DNA from: Polyangiaceae bacterium
GTDB lineage: Bacteria > Myxococcota_A > Polyangia > Polyangiales > Polyangiaceae
Direction: 5' to 3'
Assembly (NCBI GenBank): GCA_020633205.1
Contig: JACKEB010000012.1
Coordinates: 434,001 to 498,000 of the forward strand
Length of the DNA stretch: 64,000 nt
Positions 42,701 to 51,869 of this stretch are shown piece by piece. The notes beneath the pieces were generated by a model, which was given only the letters and a program-made list of their open reading frames with translations, did no database searches and was not told the DNA's origin. Position 1 is the first letter of the stretch; the number at the start of each line of letters is the position of its first letter. A program made the position numbers and the translations under genes.

Positions 42701-44505
42701 GTGACTCGAGCCGAGTCGTTTGGCAGGATCACGAGGACATCCTCGAGGTAAAACGCACAGATACCACGCGAGCTTCGCTGCTCCACTGTGACGGCGGGCT
42801 CAGCAGGGTCGCCACCGTCACCAGCAGTGGCGCCGGGGAATTGAGTGTGCCCAAGGCGCTCGTGGGTCAATGTGCGGGTGAGGGCGAGAACCTTCACTGG
42901 ATTGCCCTGGGGGAGCCTCAGGCGGGGCTGCCTGCGGTTGCCGGAGACCACTTTGCGGCGTCGCCCACGCGCTGGGCCGTCGTGGCCCAAGACCAGTTGA
43001 GCCTATGGGATGTTTCGTCGGCTCGCGTACTCGACAAGCTAAAGCTGCCGAAAGAACTCGTCAGCTCACTCGACCGCATGGCAGTGCTCACCGATCGCGT
43101 CCTCTTGGCGACGAAGAGCGGCGGCCTCTGGGAGGCACCGTTCGACGCTGAGCGACTGCAGAGGCCGCGAGAGCTACCCCAGCGACACCGTCAGCGCCTT
43201 GGTCAGCTCATCAGCATTCCGGGCGGCGCAATCAGCAGCGACGCCCGGCACCGCGTGGTGTGGCAGCGCAAGGCGGACACCCTGCAACCCGTGCGTGACG
43301 AGCCGGATCCCACGGGCAACGCCGTCGAGCTTGGAGCGCGGCGCCTGCTCGCGTGGAGTCATGAGGGCGCCGTAGACCTGTGGACGGCCGACGTCCGTCA
43401 GCGAGTGGGGCGACTGAGCCTTGGCAGCGAGCGAGTGGAGCAGCTGACCGCCAGCCCCAACGGCCGCTGGCTCGCCGTCATGACTCAGAGCCGACGGGCG
43501 CTGGTCTTCGATCTAGAGCTAGCAGCGAGCCGCTACTTGAGCCTGAAGGGCGCCGGTGATTGCCAACTGGCTGCCGACGGTCTCGCAATGGGTTGCCTCG
43601 GGGAAGAGCTCATGCTGCAGAGCGCGGAGGGCCGTAAGCAAACGCGCACTTTCCCAGCTAGCTCGAGCCCCGCGCCGCGGACGAAACCCACCGAGGCGCT
43701 GCTGCAAGGGCGGGGCGCTGCGCCCGCGCGCTGGGTACTCGGGCGAGGGGAGTTTGCGGCGTGGGTCGCGGCAAACGGTCAACTCGCCGTGCTGGGCAAG
43801 GCTGGGCTGCGCCTCTTGGACCTGGGAAGCATTCAGGTACTGGCCGCTGCACCGGACGCCGAGAAGCTCGGGCTGTTACTGGACCAATCCGGACACAGCG
43901 CCCTCGCGGTGCTCGATGGCGAGAACGTCATCAAGATCCCGACGGAATCAAAATCGCTGCGCGCGCTGGCATTCTCCCCCGACGGGAGCCTCCTGGTGAT
44001 GGGCGACGCTGCGGGGGTCCTCTACACCCTGGACGCTTCGCGCCTCGAGGCCCCGTCTCTGCTCGGCCGCGCACCCGTCGGGGCGGTGCAGAGCCTGGCT
44101 TTTTCCAGTGACCACCGCGAAATCTTGAGCCTGGGCAGCAAGGGCGCAGCGATCACAGATGTATCCGCGCGGAGTTCCCGACCGTTGCCCAGCCTGCCGG
44201 AGGACGCTTCCTGTGGTGCCTTCAGTCGTAGCGGCCGAGCGCTCGTCATCGGCACGAAATCCGGGGAGATCCTGCTGTTTGATCGCGACAGCAATCAACT
44301 CCAGCGCGTCAGCAGCGGGGCGCCGGGGATCTTCCAATGCGTGCGCGTGCCAAGCGAAGATCGTTTCCTGTTCGCTTCCACCGACGGCAGCACCTGGAGT
44401 GAGACGTTCGACTTACGTGCGATCTGGATGTTGCCCGATCCCGATGACCCGAAGCTCGGCGCGCCGGAGCCGTGGCGCGGCTTGACCCTGGCGCATCAGA
44501 ACTAG
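39715..44505 (+). CDS. Giant Ser/Thr kinase - nSTAND ATPase - beta-propeller protein
   Basis: This 1596-residue protein starts with a disordered N-terminus of about 115 residues. The kinase domain (about 120-405) has HRDIKPEN, DFG and APELW, and an atypical Gly loop (EQGSIGLVARG). The STAND-type P-loop region (about 420-840) has Walker A GPGGSGKSS near 449 and Walker B LLILVDQLEEL near 533. One membrane helix lies near 845-862. The C-terminal region of about 650 residues has repeated beta-propeller/WD-like strands (LAFSPDGSLLVMGDAAG, AFSSDHREILSLGS). The kinase and ATPase should be cytoplasmic and the propeller periplasmic. This layout occurs in myxobacterial signal proteins. The inducing ligand is unknown. 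Confidence 0.9.
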   Translation: MADDEAKRDSAHSASETDGAPALRTGGDRTSREGALDRTEVLPVERAVSADSAEKVVRTEPLGTARTAPLLDPTVGSAEGPAKNEAASDVPPARRERDVALEATIAMHEGDGAIDFDLRPFGPYDKVEVLREQGSIGLVARGHNADIGRWELLKFLRSEYQGIPEIVRQFRGEGRVLALLSHPNVVQVFAAYELDGHTCLALEFLEGESLEGRVERGVLNLEEGTKLFLEAARGLAAAHEIGLLHRDIKPENLFVARETRGKSGGLKLIDFGLATLDRTRRIAVTQDPSLDSGAVGGTPLFMAPELWLGREPSVKSDLYALGLTFYFAFSGDYPFAELSLAGVRQRLLDEQPFPSLAQSLREAPGALVELVDRLIAKDPKARPESADEVVAQLVALSAQATKPEVPESGPYRGLSVFTAEERGVFFGRSQEVSEICERLRVGAGCVLVGPGGSGKSSLARAGVIPAVAEGALGGSSVWSSVVCRLGASPAESLAHAVAQATGARLEEVKNLITSEPERLAGALLEALPTTRGLLILVDQLEELVQRGVSQSEVERVARALGSLGRAAQSRVRLLATLRADSMDGLFAFEPLRQLLTQGFYPMRPLSEGSLQSIIAEPAHAAGYQLEDAALGDAILSEAREIPEVLPLLSFALSAWWRHRDEQRHVLTRASWQRIGGIAGALVIHAEQVLEGMRPEERRAAEQLLVRLVSDEKTRLSVPRTELLEEHLGRPEVERALGQLVENKLLVSAGGALQLAHDALIQRWPRLTGRLIESGEDQAFRARVSEAARQWDADGRSEGSLWDGEQAARLLSWFERTEANLGQRELLFFEAVRRRDRRSRWIRRGGLVAVVSVMLVLLLVSRAREQSLSRRVSDLEQQQSTAKRTSDQSLALLYAELAQRRLPGDPGGALKAARLSRDYGQRSDLDLVGWRAVRLGIPRALPANPSGLDSLEFDPGSAWIGVLWQDANVRVLELAGDGDQGYPLGKSTGQRLLGFSGDSSRVVWQDHEDILEVKRTDTTRASLLHCDGGLSRVATVTSSGAGELSVPKALVGQCAGEGENLHWIALGEPQAGLPAVAGDHFAASPTRWAVVAQDQLSLWDVSSARVLDKLKLPKELVSSLDRMAVLTDRVLLATKSGGLWEAPFDAERLQRPRELPQRHRQRLGQLISIPGGAISSDARHRVVWQRKADTLQPVRDEPDPTGNAVELGARRLLAWSHEGAVDLWTADVRQRVGRLSLGSERVEQLTASPNGRWLAVMTQSRRALVFDLELAASRYLSLKGAGDCQLAADGLAMGCLGEELMLQSAEGRKQTRTFPASSSPAPRTKPTEALLQGRGAAPARWVLGRGEFAAWVAANGQLAVLGKAGLRLLDLGSIQVLAAAPDAEKLGLLLDQSGHSALAVLDGENVIKIPTESKSLRALAFSPDGSLLVMGDAAGVLYTLDASRLEAPSLLGRAPVGAVQSLAFSSDHREILSLGSKGAAITDVSARSSRPLPSLPEDASCGAFSRSGRALVIGTKSGEILLFDRDSNQLQRVSSGAPGIFQCVRVPSEDRFLFASTDGSTWSETFDLRAIWMLPDPDDPKLGAPEPWRGLTLAHQN

Positions 44506-44529
44506 TCACCAAATTCGACTGGCGCTCCC

Positions 44530-44949
44530 TCACCCCCAAGAAAAGCTCACGGGGACGTCGATCGCGGGCAGCAGGCTGAGGCGCACCGGACAGGTGTGCG
44601 CGGTGTGCTCGAGGTGCTTCCGTTGCTCGTCGTCGAGACCCTCTGCCACTTCCTTGGGGATCACGAGGCTCACGTCGAGGCGTGCGATGCGTCGGGGTGC
44701 GGAGGCGGTCATGTGCTTTTTCACATGGATAAGTGCGCCCTGGAGGTCATATCCACGGCTCCTCGCCTGGATCCCCATCACGGTGATCATGCAGGTGCCG
44801 AGGCCGGTCGCAACGAGATCCGTTGGCGAGAAGCTCTCGCCCTTGCCGTGGTTGTCCTTTGGTGCGTCGGTGTGAAAGATCGCGCCAGAGGGGCCGTGGG
44901 TGGCTTGGCAGTGAAGCTCACCCTCGTAATCGATGTTGATGTCGACCAT
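44530..44949 (-). CDS. OsmC-family peroxiredoxin-like protein
   Basis: The start at ATG 44949 (MVDINIDYEGELHCQATHG) follows the family pattern. An upstream ATG at 45036 would overlap the divergent phosphatase start. The 139-residue protein has the OsmC elements FSPTDLVATGLGTCMITVMG and HTCPVRLSLLPAI, with two conserved Cys that could reduce organic hydroperoxides. It is likely a cytoplasmic thiol-dependent peroxidase. It is convergent with the giant kinase gene; a copy of the C-rich dispersed motif covers its 3' end. Confidence 0.88.
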   Translation of the reverse strand: MVDINIDYEGELHCQATHGPSGAIFHTDAPKDNHGKGESFSPTDLVATGLGTCMITVMGIQARSRGYDLQGALIHVKKHMTASAPRRIARLDVSLVIPKEVAEGLDDEQRKHLEHTAHTCPVRLSLLPAIDVPVSFSWG

Positions 44950-45034
44950 GGGTTCACACTTGCCAGAGGCGGCGGCGTGGCGCGAGGGCGAAAGCGTTTG
45001 GCCGAGGCGCGTCACGAGGCTATGAGCCACGCTC

Positions 45035-45736
45035 ATGGATATTCTGTTCGTGCGCCATGGTGAGAGCGAAGCCAACGCCCAGGGGATCATGCAGGGCAGC
45101 CTGGACTCGCCGCTCTCCGAGCGGGGGCGCGAGCAAGCGGCGGTACTCGGCGAGTGGCTGAAGGCGCGGGGGCTGGAATTCGAAGCGGCGTATTGCTCGC
45201 CACTTAGCCGTGCCAAGGAGACCGCCCACATCCTCTGTGAGCGGCTGTTGCGCGCGCCGCCTCAGGTGGAGGCGGATCTCGCGGAGATCTCTTCGGGAGA
45301 TCTGCAAGGCCTCGATGCAGCGCAAATCGCCGAGCGCTTCCCGAGCTTCATGCAGCGCGACATCACGACTCTCGGCGACTTCGCAGAGTACGGCGGGGAG
45401 AGCTACGACGCCGTGCAACAGCGCGCCCGTCGCTACCTCGACGGCTTGGAGGCGGCACACCGTAACCCTGCGGAAACGCCAAAGGATCGGGAAGAGGTGC
45501 CTAACCCCCAGCGCATCCTGGTGGTGGCTCACGGCGGCATCATCTTTCAGCTGGTAAAGCAGCTGATCTGCCTACCCGTGCCCCAGGTGATGATTCTGCG
45601 CTACGGCAACTGCAGCAGCACCTTGATACGCATGCGCGAGCGCCGCGGCGTTTACATAGGGGAGGTGCGTTGGCACATGCCGCTCGAGTTGATCGGGGGC
45701 GAGACGCGGGATCCCTCGGTGCGGCTGTTCCGTTGA
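45035..45736 (+). CDS. Histidine phosphatase (phosphoglycerate-mutase superfamily)
   Basis: This 233-residue protein begins MDILFVRHGESEAN, with the RHGE motif whose His becomes phosphorylated. Other elements are SPLSRAKETA, a catalytic acidic segment and a second His in VVAHGGII. The fold can serve phosphoglycerate mutases or small-molecule phosphatases, and the lack of distinguishing residues leaves the substrate open. The start at 45035 abuts the OsmC-side region. It is followed 43 bases later by a lipoprotein gene on the same strand. Confidence 0.9.
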   Translation: MDILFVRHGESEANAQGIMQGSLDSPLSERGREQAAVLGEWLKARGLEFEAAYCSPLSRAKETAHILCERLLRAPPQVEADLAEISSGDLQGLDAAQIAERFPSFMQRDITTLGDFAEYGGESYDAVQQRARRYLDGLEAAHRNPAETPKDREEVPNPQRILVVAHGGIIFQLVKQLICLPVPQVMILRYGNCSSTLIRMRERRGVYIGEVRWHMPLELIGGETRDPSVRLFR

Positions 45737-45779
45737 GACCCAAGTTGACAGCGCCCCCGAAGTGACTCATCCCCCTACT

Positions 45780-46814
45780 ATGAGTTCGGGTTTGGGGGTG
45801 AGGCGCACTCGTTCACACTGGGGCTTGCCGCTCGGTGGCGTTCTACTGATCGCGCTGTCCGGCTGCGGGGAAGACGCTAGCTCGGCCGGGACCGGCGGGG
45901 CGGGGGCGAATGGCAGTGGCGGCGCAGCGGGCAGTGGCGGCGCAGGCGGCAGCAGCGGTGTCGGCGCTGCAGCGGGACAGGGAGGACAGGGCGGTTGCGT
46001 GCTCACCGGAGACGAACCGCAGGCAGCGCGCTGTGTGGCCAGCGTGCGTGGCACCGTGATTGACGAAGCCGGCGGGCTCATGGCTCATCAACAGGTGAGC
46101 TTTTGTGGTCCAGCTTGTTTCTATGGGGAAACGGATGACAGGGGCGCGTTCCTCATCGACGTGTCGGTGCCCTTGGTGGTGGCTGACTACTCCGCAACAG
46201 CACATGTGCGCCCTGCCGGAGCGAGCTTCTACTATACGGTGAAGGCCGTGGATGAGTCCGCGAGTAGCCTGATGCTCGACGCGGGTACCCTGAGAACCTT
46301 CAAGTTCGCTGGCGAAATGCCGGATTTGGTGGTGAAGAACGATTTGATGGGCGCCACTCCGCCCGCACAGCGGGTGAGTGCTCAGGGCGTCGAACTCACG
46401 GTTGAGGCTGGCGTGCAGGTCGAAATCGAGATCGACGAGGTCGCGTCTGGCAGCGACGGTCGCAAGTTCTACGTGAAGCCCTTCGACGCCGCCCAGATCG
46501 CGGAGCTGGCTCCATCGGAAGGCCTGTTTGCGCTGTACGCGATTGGACCCTTTGAGGCGCGGTTCTCCGAACCCGGTCCCCCCAAAGTGTCGCGTGAAGC
46601 TCGCCTGTCGTTCCCGAACTCCGCGGGGCTCGCGGCGGGCAGCGCGGTGGAGGTGCTGGCCCTCGGGAGCTACCTGTTCCCTGACTGGGTCTATCCAGGG
46701 ACCTTCGCCGTGGTAGCCGAGGCGAGCGTGACCACGGATGGTCAGCGAATCGAGCTCCCCGTGGGCACTGGTCTTCCGTATCTGACCTGGTTTGGGTTAC
46801 GCTCCAAATCGTGA
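45780..46814 (+). CDS. Lipoprotein with Gly/Ser-rich linker
   Basis: I chose the ATG at 45780; a GTG at 45762 is possible. The signal peptide with lipobox LIALSGC is followed by a Gly/Ala/Ser linker and a domain of about 280 residues. The early part has CVASVRGTVIDEAGG and a carboxypeptidase-regulatory-like beta fold. Later strands are rich in Val/Ala. The 344-residue protein probably sits in the outer membrane. Its stop overlaps the start of the selenoprotein candidate (GTGA at 46811-46814), so the two are translated together. Confidence 0.78.
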   Translation: MSSGLGVRRTRSHWGLPLGGVLLIALSGCGEDASSAGTGGAGANGSGGAAGSGGAGGSSGVGAAAGQGGQGGCVLTGDEPQAARCVASVRGTVIDEAGGLMAHQQVSFCGPACFYGETDDRGAFLIDVSVPLVVADYSATAHVRPAGASFYYTVKAVDESASSLMLDAGTLRTFKFAGEMPDLVVKNDLMGATPPAQRVSAQGVELTVEAGVQVEIEIDEVASGSDGRKFYVKPFDAAQIAELAPSEGLFALYAIGPFEARFSEPGPPKVSREARLSFPNSAGLAAGSAVEVLALGSYLFPDWVYPGTFAVVAEASVTTDGQRIELPVGTGLPYLTWFGLRSKS

Positions 46815-47617
46815 CTCGCGCCTGGCTTCCCATCTCCCTGCTCGTGCTGCTCGTCGGCTACGGGTGCGGTGGCGAAGAGGGCGGGGGGAGCACGCCATCT
46901 GCGGGCGGCTCCGCCGGTAGCTCTGCATCCGGTGGGATGGCGTCTGGCGGCAGCAGTGCATCCGGCGGCAGCAGTACATCCGGCGGCAGCAGTGCATCCG
47001 GCGGCAGCAGTGGCAGCCCTGCCGGCGGCTCCAGCGCCGGTGGAATGGCCAGTGGCGGCAGCTCCGTCGGCGGCGGCGGTGGGAATCCGGGGGATTGCTT
47101 CGACACCACGAGCCCTTATCCGGCAGGTCCGTACGGAAACGCCAAGGGCGACATCGTCGCCAATATGGACCTCGAGGGCTACGTGAACCTCGATGCGGAC
47201 GCGATCAGCAACACTAAACCGTACGTGGATACGAGTTTGGAGGCTCTGAGACGGACCGGGCGGTGCTACGCCATGGTGCACGTCTCGGAGTTTTTCTGAC
47301 CAGGCTGTCAGAACGCGGCCCGGGATCTGGCTGCGCAGGGGAAGACGGTGACGGATCAAGGAGGGCTCCTCGTAGAGCTCCTGAAGACCGGTACGCTCGA
47401 TGACTGGATCACCACCTACGATGTCCCGGTGACCAGTGTGATCGCGAAGCCTGGAACCGACACCAGCACGACGCTGCTCGCGCGTCGCGAAACTGCGTTC
47501 GTGATCCGGCTCGAGACGATGGAAATCGTCGAGAAGATCGAAGGCAGCCTGGCCGGGATTGGCGACTCTTCGGCGAAGACCGGCATGCAGCTCTTGCAGT
47601 CTACGTACTTGAAATAG
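46811..47617 (+). CDS. Candidate selenoprotein: thioredoxin-like lipoprotein with U-P-G-C
   Basis: The frame starts at GTG 46811 with lipobox LVGYGC, then a Gly/Ser linker built from 18-base repeats (SSASGG). From about 105 the protein looks thioredoxin-like (YPAGPYGNAKGDIVANMDL, CYAMVHVSEFF). At 47297-47299 a single TGA falls at codon 163, where CxxC would start: FF-U-PGCQNAA. The same frame then stays open for 105 codons with normal protein composition (LARRETAFVIRLETMEIVE) to a TAG at 47617. Read as Sec163 with Cys166, the full protein has 268 residues. A hairpin fitting bacterial SECIS rules follows the TGA. A simple nonsense mutation is the alternative. Confidence 0.7.
47297..47335 (+). 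promoter_or_regulatory. bSECIS-like hairpin after an in-frame UGA
   Basis: The UGA at 47297-47299 is followed by a 7-bp stem, 47314-47320 (CGCGGCC) with 47329-47335 (GGCTGCG), one G-U pair. The 8-base apical loop CGGGATCT has G at its second position. The loop starts 21 bases after UGA. This satisfies published bacterial SECIS limits: a stem of 4-16 bp, G in the first two loop bases and a spacing of about 16-37. An alternative hairpin lies closer to the UGA. Confidence 0.55.
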
Positions 47618-47733
47618 GCTGATAGCGCTGCGCGGGGCGCACGGATCGGAGTCGTTGTTTCGGCGGTCGCCGGCGAGCGGCGAGAAACGTCGCCACTTTC
47701 CTCTGCTCAGCGCTGCGGTATACGAAGGCCGCG

Positions 47734-49127
<1,394 letters not shown>

Positions 49128-49128
<1 letters not shown>

Positions 49129-50324
49129 TGCTGACTGCAGACCTGGTGCGAGCGACTCGCCGTGGGGGTGAGCTCAAGCTGAGCGGCTTGGGAGGAAAGG
49201 CGCGCGAACGCGCCTTGGAGATCGCGGAGGCGTTGCTCTCGGAGGCGTCGGCTCAGGTGGGGCGCACGCGGGACGAAGTGAAGGACGCGATGGGCCAGGT
49301 CTGGGTCGAGGGGCGAGAGAAGAAGCTCCTCGATGGACTTGGAAAGCTGGTGGACGACGCGTGCGACTTCGAGGTCGAGACAGAGCTCGAACCTGCTGAG
49401 CTGCGCGCCAAGCTCTTCAGCCTCGCCACGGAGCTGCGCCGAGAGCTGCCCGCGGGAACGAGCTTTGATCGCGCGGCGGTCTTGAGTCAGGTGGCCGCTG
49501 AGCTAGGCCACACCACTGACCGCCTCGAGGGGGCGCTGTTCGCTGACTTGAAGGGGGCTCACGTTCTGCGGCGACTGGAGGCACTGACTCCGATCGCGCT
49601 GCTCGAACGCTACGAGTTGGCGCAGCGTCAGGCCGTGCTCCTACGCGCGGTGCGCGTGCGAGCCCGCGTTCGCTGTCGGGCGCCCGCCGACTATCGGCGC
49701 CTGTTCCACGCGTTGAAGTTTCGTCGTTTGCTGTTTCGTCTGAAGCCCGCGGAGGAGGGCTACGTGATCGAACTCGAGGGGCCGTTTTCCATGTTCGAGT
49801 CGGTCACAAAGTATGGCCTCAATCTGGCGCTCGCCCTACCAGTGCTGGAGCAGGCGGAGGAACTCGAGCTCGAGGCGGATCTACGCTGGGGCAAGACTCG
49901 AGAACCACTGACCTTTCGTTATCAGCACCGGGCCGACACGCCGGCTTCATGGCCCGTCGAGGATGAGCTCGACACATTCGTAAAGAGCTTCAAGAAGCTC
50001 AAGTCCGGCTGGCAAGTCGCGCCGGCGGAGGTCCTCTTGGAGGCGCCAGGGCTGGGTGTCTTGGTGCCCGACCTGTGCTTCTCCCCCCCAACAGGCAGCG
50101 AACCCGTCTACTTCGAGCTGCTTGGCTTTTGGAGTCGAGACGCCGTGTGGAAACGAGTCGAACTTGCTCGGAGCGGTCTAGAGGCGAAGCTGCTGTTCGG
50201 GGTGAGCGAACGGCTGCGGGTCAGCCGAGAGGTCCTGGACGACTTGAACGACGCGGCGTTGTACGTGTTCAAGGGCACCCCCAATGCGAAGGCGGTGTTG
50301 AAGCAACTGGAAGAGTTCCTCTAG
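49128..50324 (+). CDS. Bax1/DUF790-like nuclease partner of XPB
   Basis: This 398-residue protein has DUF790 features. The N-terminal domain is helical (VRATRRGGELKLSGLG). The C-terminal nuclease-like core has VPDLCFSPPTGSEPVYFELLGFWSRDAVWKR, spread over a D-x-ExLG pattern typical of restriction-endonuclease-fold enzymes. A helical end (NAKAVLKQLEEFL) follows. In archaea Bax1 cuts DNA near XPB-unwound ends. The overlapping start (TGATG) couples it to the helicase. Gene order is conserved in the pathway, so function transfer is reasonable but unverified here. Confidence 0.85.
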
Positions 50325-50646
50325 AAAACTAACGTTGCGTAAGTTCCGGTAGCGGCGCTTGTGGATGGCCTGGGGGCAACGTGAGGTCAGGTTGCGGGTA
50401 GTGAATTCTCGCAAGGAAATCCCGAACGATTCAGGACGTCTCTCTCGGCTGGGATGAGCTGGACCCGCCACGATAATCGGACGCTGCAACATACGTTGGC
50501 GTTAGTCCCAGCTTTTTAGCTCCTTTCCCGTCGCGTAGGACCTGGCGACCGCGTATATCCTCGGTTGTAGGCACCCCTCAGCCTATGCGGTTCAGGATTC
50601 GTCCAGCCCGCACTCAGCCCAACGTGTAACCGTGGGGAAACAAAAC
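50325..50646. other. Intergenic stretch before a response regulator
   Basis: These 322 bases hold no credible gene. It should contain the response regulator's promoter. A TATATC around 50554 could be a -10 box, but no good -35 fits. Nothing else stands out. Confidence 0.3.
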
Positions 50647-51066
50647 GTGACTTGCGTCCTAATCGTTGAAGACGAGCCGACCGTGCGTCGGGCGGTGGCG
50701 CGCGCGTTTCGAGCGAGCGGTTGGGATGTCACCCAGGCGGAGACACTCCGGAGCGCACGGGAGTCCGTCTCTCAGCGCGACATCCCTTTCGACTGCGTGG
50801 TGCTGGACTTGGAGCTGCCGGATGGCTCCGGTTTGCAGCTCGCTGAGGAGCTCCGCCAGTCGGATCTGGGGGTGCAGCTGGTCTTTTTCAGTGGCACCGA
50901 CGATCCTGAGCTGTTGAGTGCCGCGTCCGGCATGGCGCTCAGCGTGCACAAGTCCGAGGGCATTCGCACTCTGGTGGAGCATGTGCTGGAGCTGATGCGC
51001 CCCCCAACGAGGAGTCAGGCGTTTCTCGTCGCGGCCAGTGAGCCCAAGCGTAGCTCAGGCACGTAA
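50647..51066 (+). CDS. Single-domain response regulator
   Basis: The GTG at 50647 is preferred because GGGGA lies upstream; a GTG at 50632 would add five residues. The 139-residue receiver domain has acidic pocket residues E8/D9 (IVEDEP), phospho-acceptor D54 (VVLDLELPDGSG), S/T in FFSGTDD and a conserved Lys in SVHKSEG. A short tail with Ser/Arg ends it; no DNA-binding domain is attached. It is isolated, with no histidine kinase nearby. The gene lies directly before the gene-free repeat region. Confidence 0.85.
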   Translation: MTCVLIVEDEPTVRRAVARAFRASGWDVTQAETLRSARESVSQRDIPFDCVVLDLELPDGSGLQLAEELRQSDLGVQLVFFSGTDDPELLSAASGMALSVHKSEGIRTLVEHVLELMRPPTRSQAFLVAASEPKRSSGT

Positions 51067-51290
51067 GTCGCTGCTCTCCGCCAGGGCGGTGGCTCGCCTC
51101 CAGCGCGTCTCAGAGGCGTCAAGCGCGCACGAGGCGTCGCTCTAGTTCCTCGAGGCAAAGCCCCGTCAGGCTTAGGCCGAGCCCAGCGCACCACAGCGTC
51201 ACGTACCAGTTCATGCTCTCGTCCTCCCCCCGGATCCCCAATCATAGGGCAACCGGACCCAGAACGGTACGTCCGCACCGTTCGCACATT

Positions 51291-51400
51291 GTCGTTTGTC
51301 GCGCCTCGCGGCGCCGTCCGTTTGTCCGCGCCTCCCGGCGCGCTGTCGTTTGTCCGCGCCTCCCGGCGCGCTGTCCGTCTGTCCGCGCCTCCCAAGCGCG
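51291..51400. repeat. Tandem repeat of about 28 bp, 4 imperfect copies
   Basis: Units start with GTCSGTTTGTCCGCGCC-like sequence and continue CTCCCGGCGCGCT. Copies begin near 51291, 51316, 51345 and 51373. The middle two agree best; the first and last are degraded. Confidence 0.7.
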
Positions 51401-51650
51401 AGGTGGTGCCCGCACCGTCGCGCGCAGCCCTGATGGGACGCAGCGCCTGGCGCCCGGCTTCGATTCCCTGAGCGTCAAGGAAGCGAGCAGGTGTCCCCTA
51501 CGGAGCAAGCAGGGCAGACGCTCACCGTCGATAGGATGCATCGACGGCTTCAAACGTTAGTCACAGGGGTCGATTTCTAACCCGGCCCTGGGCTTGGAGC
51601 GTATGTGCGCCCGTGTAGGCCGAGTCTCTGACGCAGTCTTCGGGCCAACG

Positions 51651-51771
51651 CTGCGGCTGAGGCACGCTGCGGCTGAGGCACGCTGCGGCTGAGGCACGCT
51701 GCGGCTGAGGCACGCTGCGGCTGAGGCACGCTGCGGCTGAGGCACGCTGCGGCTGAGGCACGCTGCGGCTG
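51651..51771. repeat. 16-bp perfect tandem repeat, 7.6 copies
   Basis: The unit CTGCGGCTGAGGCACG is repeated seven times without a mismatch (starts 51651, 51667, 51683, 51699, 51715, 51731, 51747), followed by a 9-base partial copy. It ends 25 bases past the 3' end of tRNA-Phe. The absence of spacers rules out CRISPR. Confidence 0.95.
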
Positions 51772-51796
51772 GCAAGCCGGATGCCCGCGCTAGCGG

Positions 51797-51869
51797 TGCC
51801 CAGGGACGGAATCGAACCGCCGACACGAGGATTTTCAATCCTCTGCTCTACCAACTGAGCTACCTGGGC
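51797..51869 (-). tRNA. tRNA-Phe (anticodon GAA)
   Basis: The minus strand folds as GCCCAGG/CCTGGGC acceptor stem, D arm GCTC/GAGC, anticodon stem GAGGA/TCCTC with loop TTGAAAA (anticodon GAA) and T arm with TTCGATT. It is 73 bases, discriminator A, with no encoded CCA. Confidence 0.96.

Larger units (their letters stand above)
51067..51796. other. Gene-free repeat-rich stretch before tRNA-Phe
   Basis: These 730 bases contain two tandem-repeat blocks (described separately) and no credible open frame. Proteins predicted here are Arg/Pro-rich readings of the repeats. The stretch lies between the response regulator and tRNA-Phe. Confidence 0.6.

Noticed and set aside
45745..45781. A TTGACA/TACTAT promoter before the lipoprotein at 45780
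   Set aside because: The boxes are 25 bases apart and the second overlaps the start codon, so the spacing does not work.
47348..47617. A separate 89-residue gene after the TGA
   Set aside because: It is in the same frame as the upstream lipoprotein, has no domain of its own and starts inside it. Sec readthrough or a nonsense mutation explains it better.
51651..51771. CRISPR-like array
   Set aside because: The units are directly adjacent with no spacers, and no cas genes are present, so it is a plain tandem repeat.
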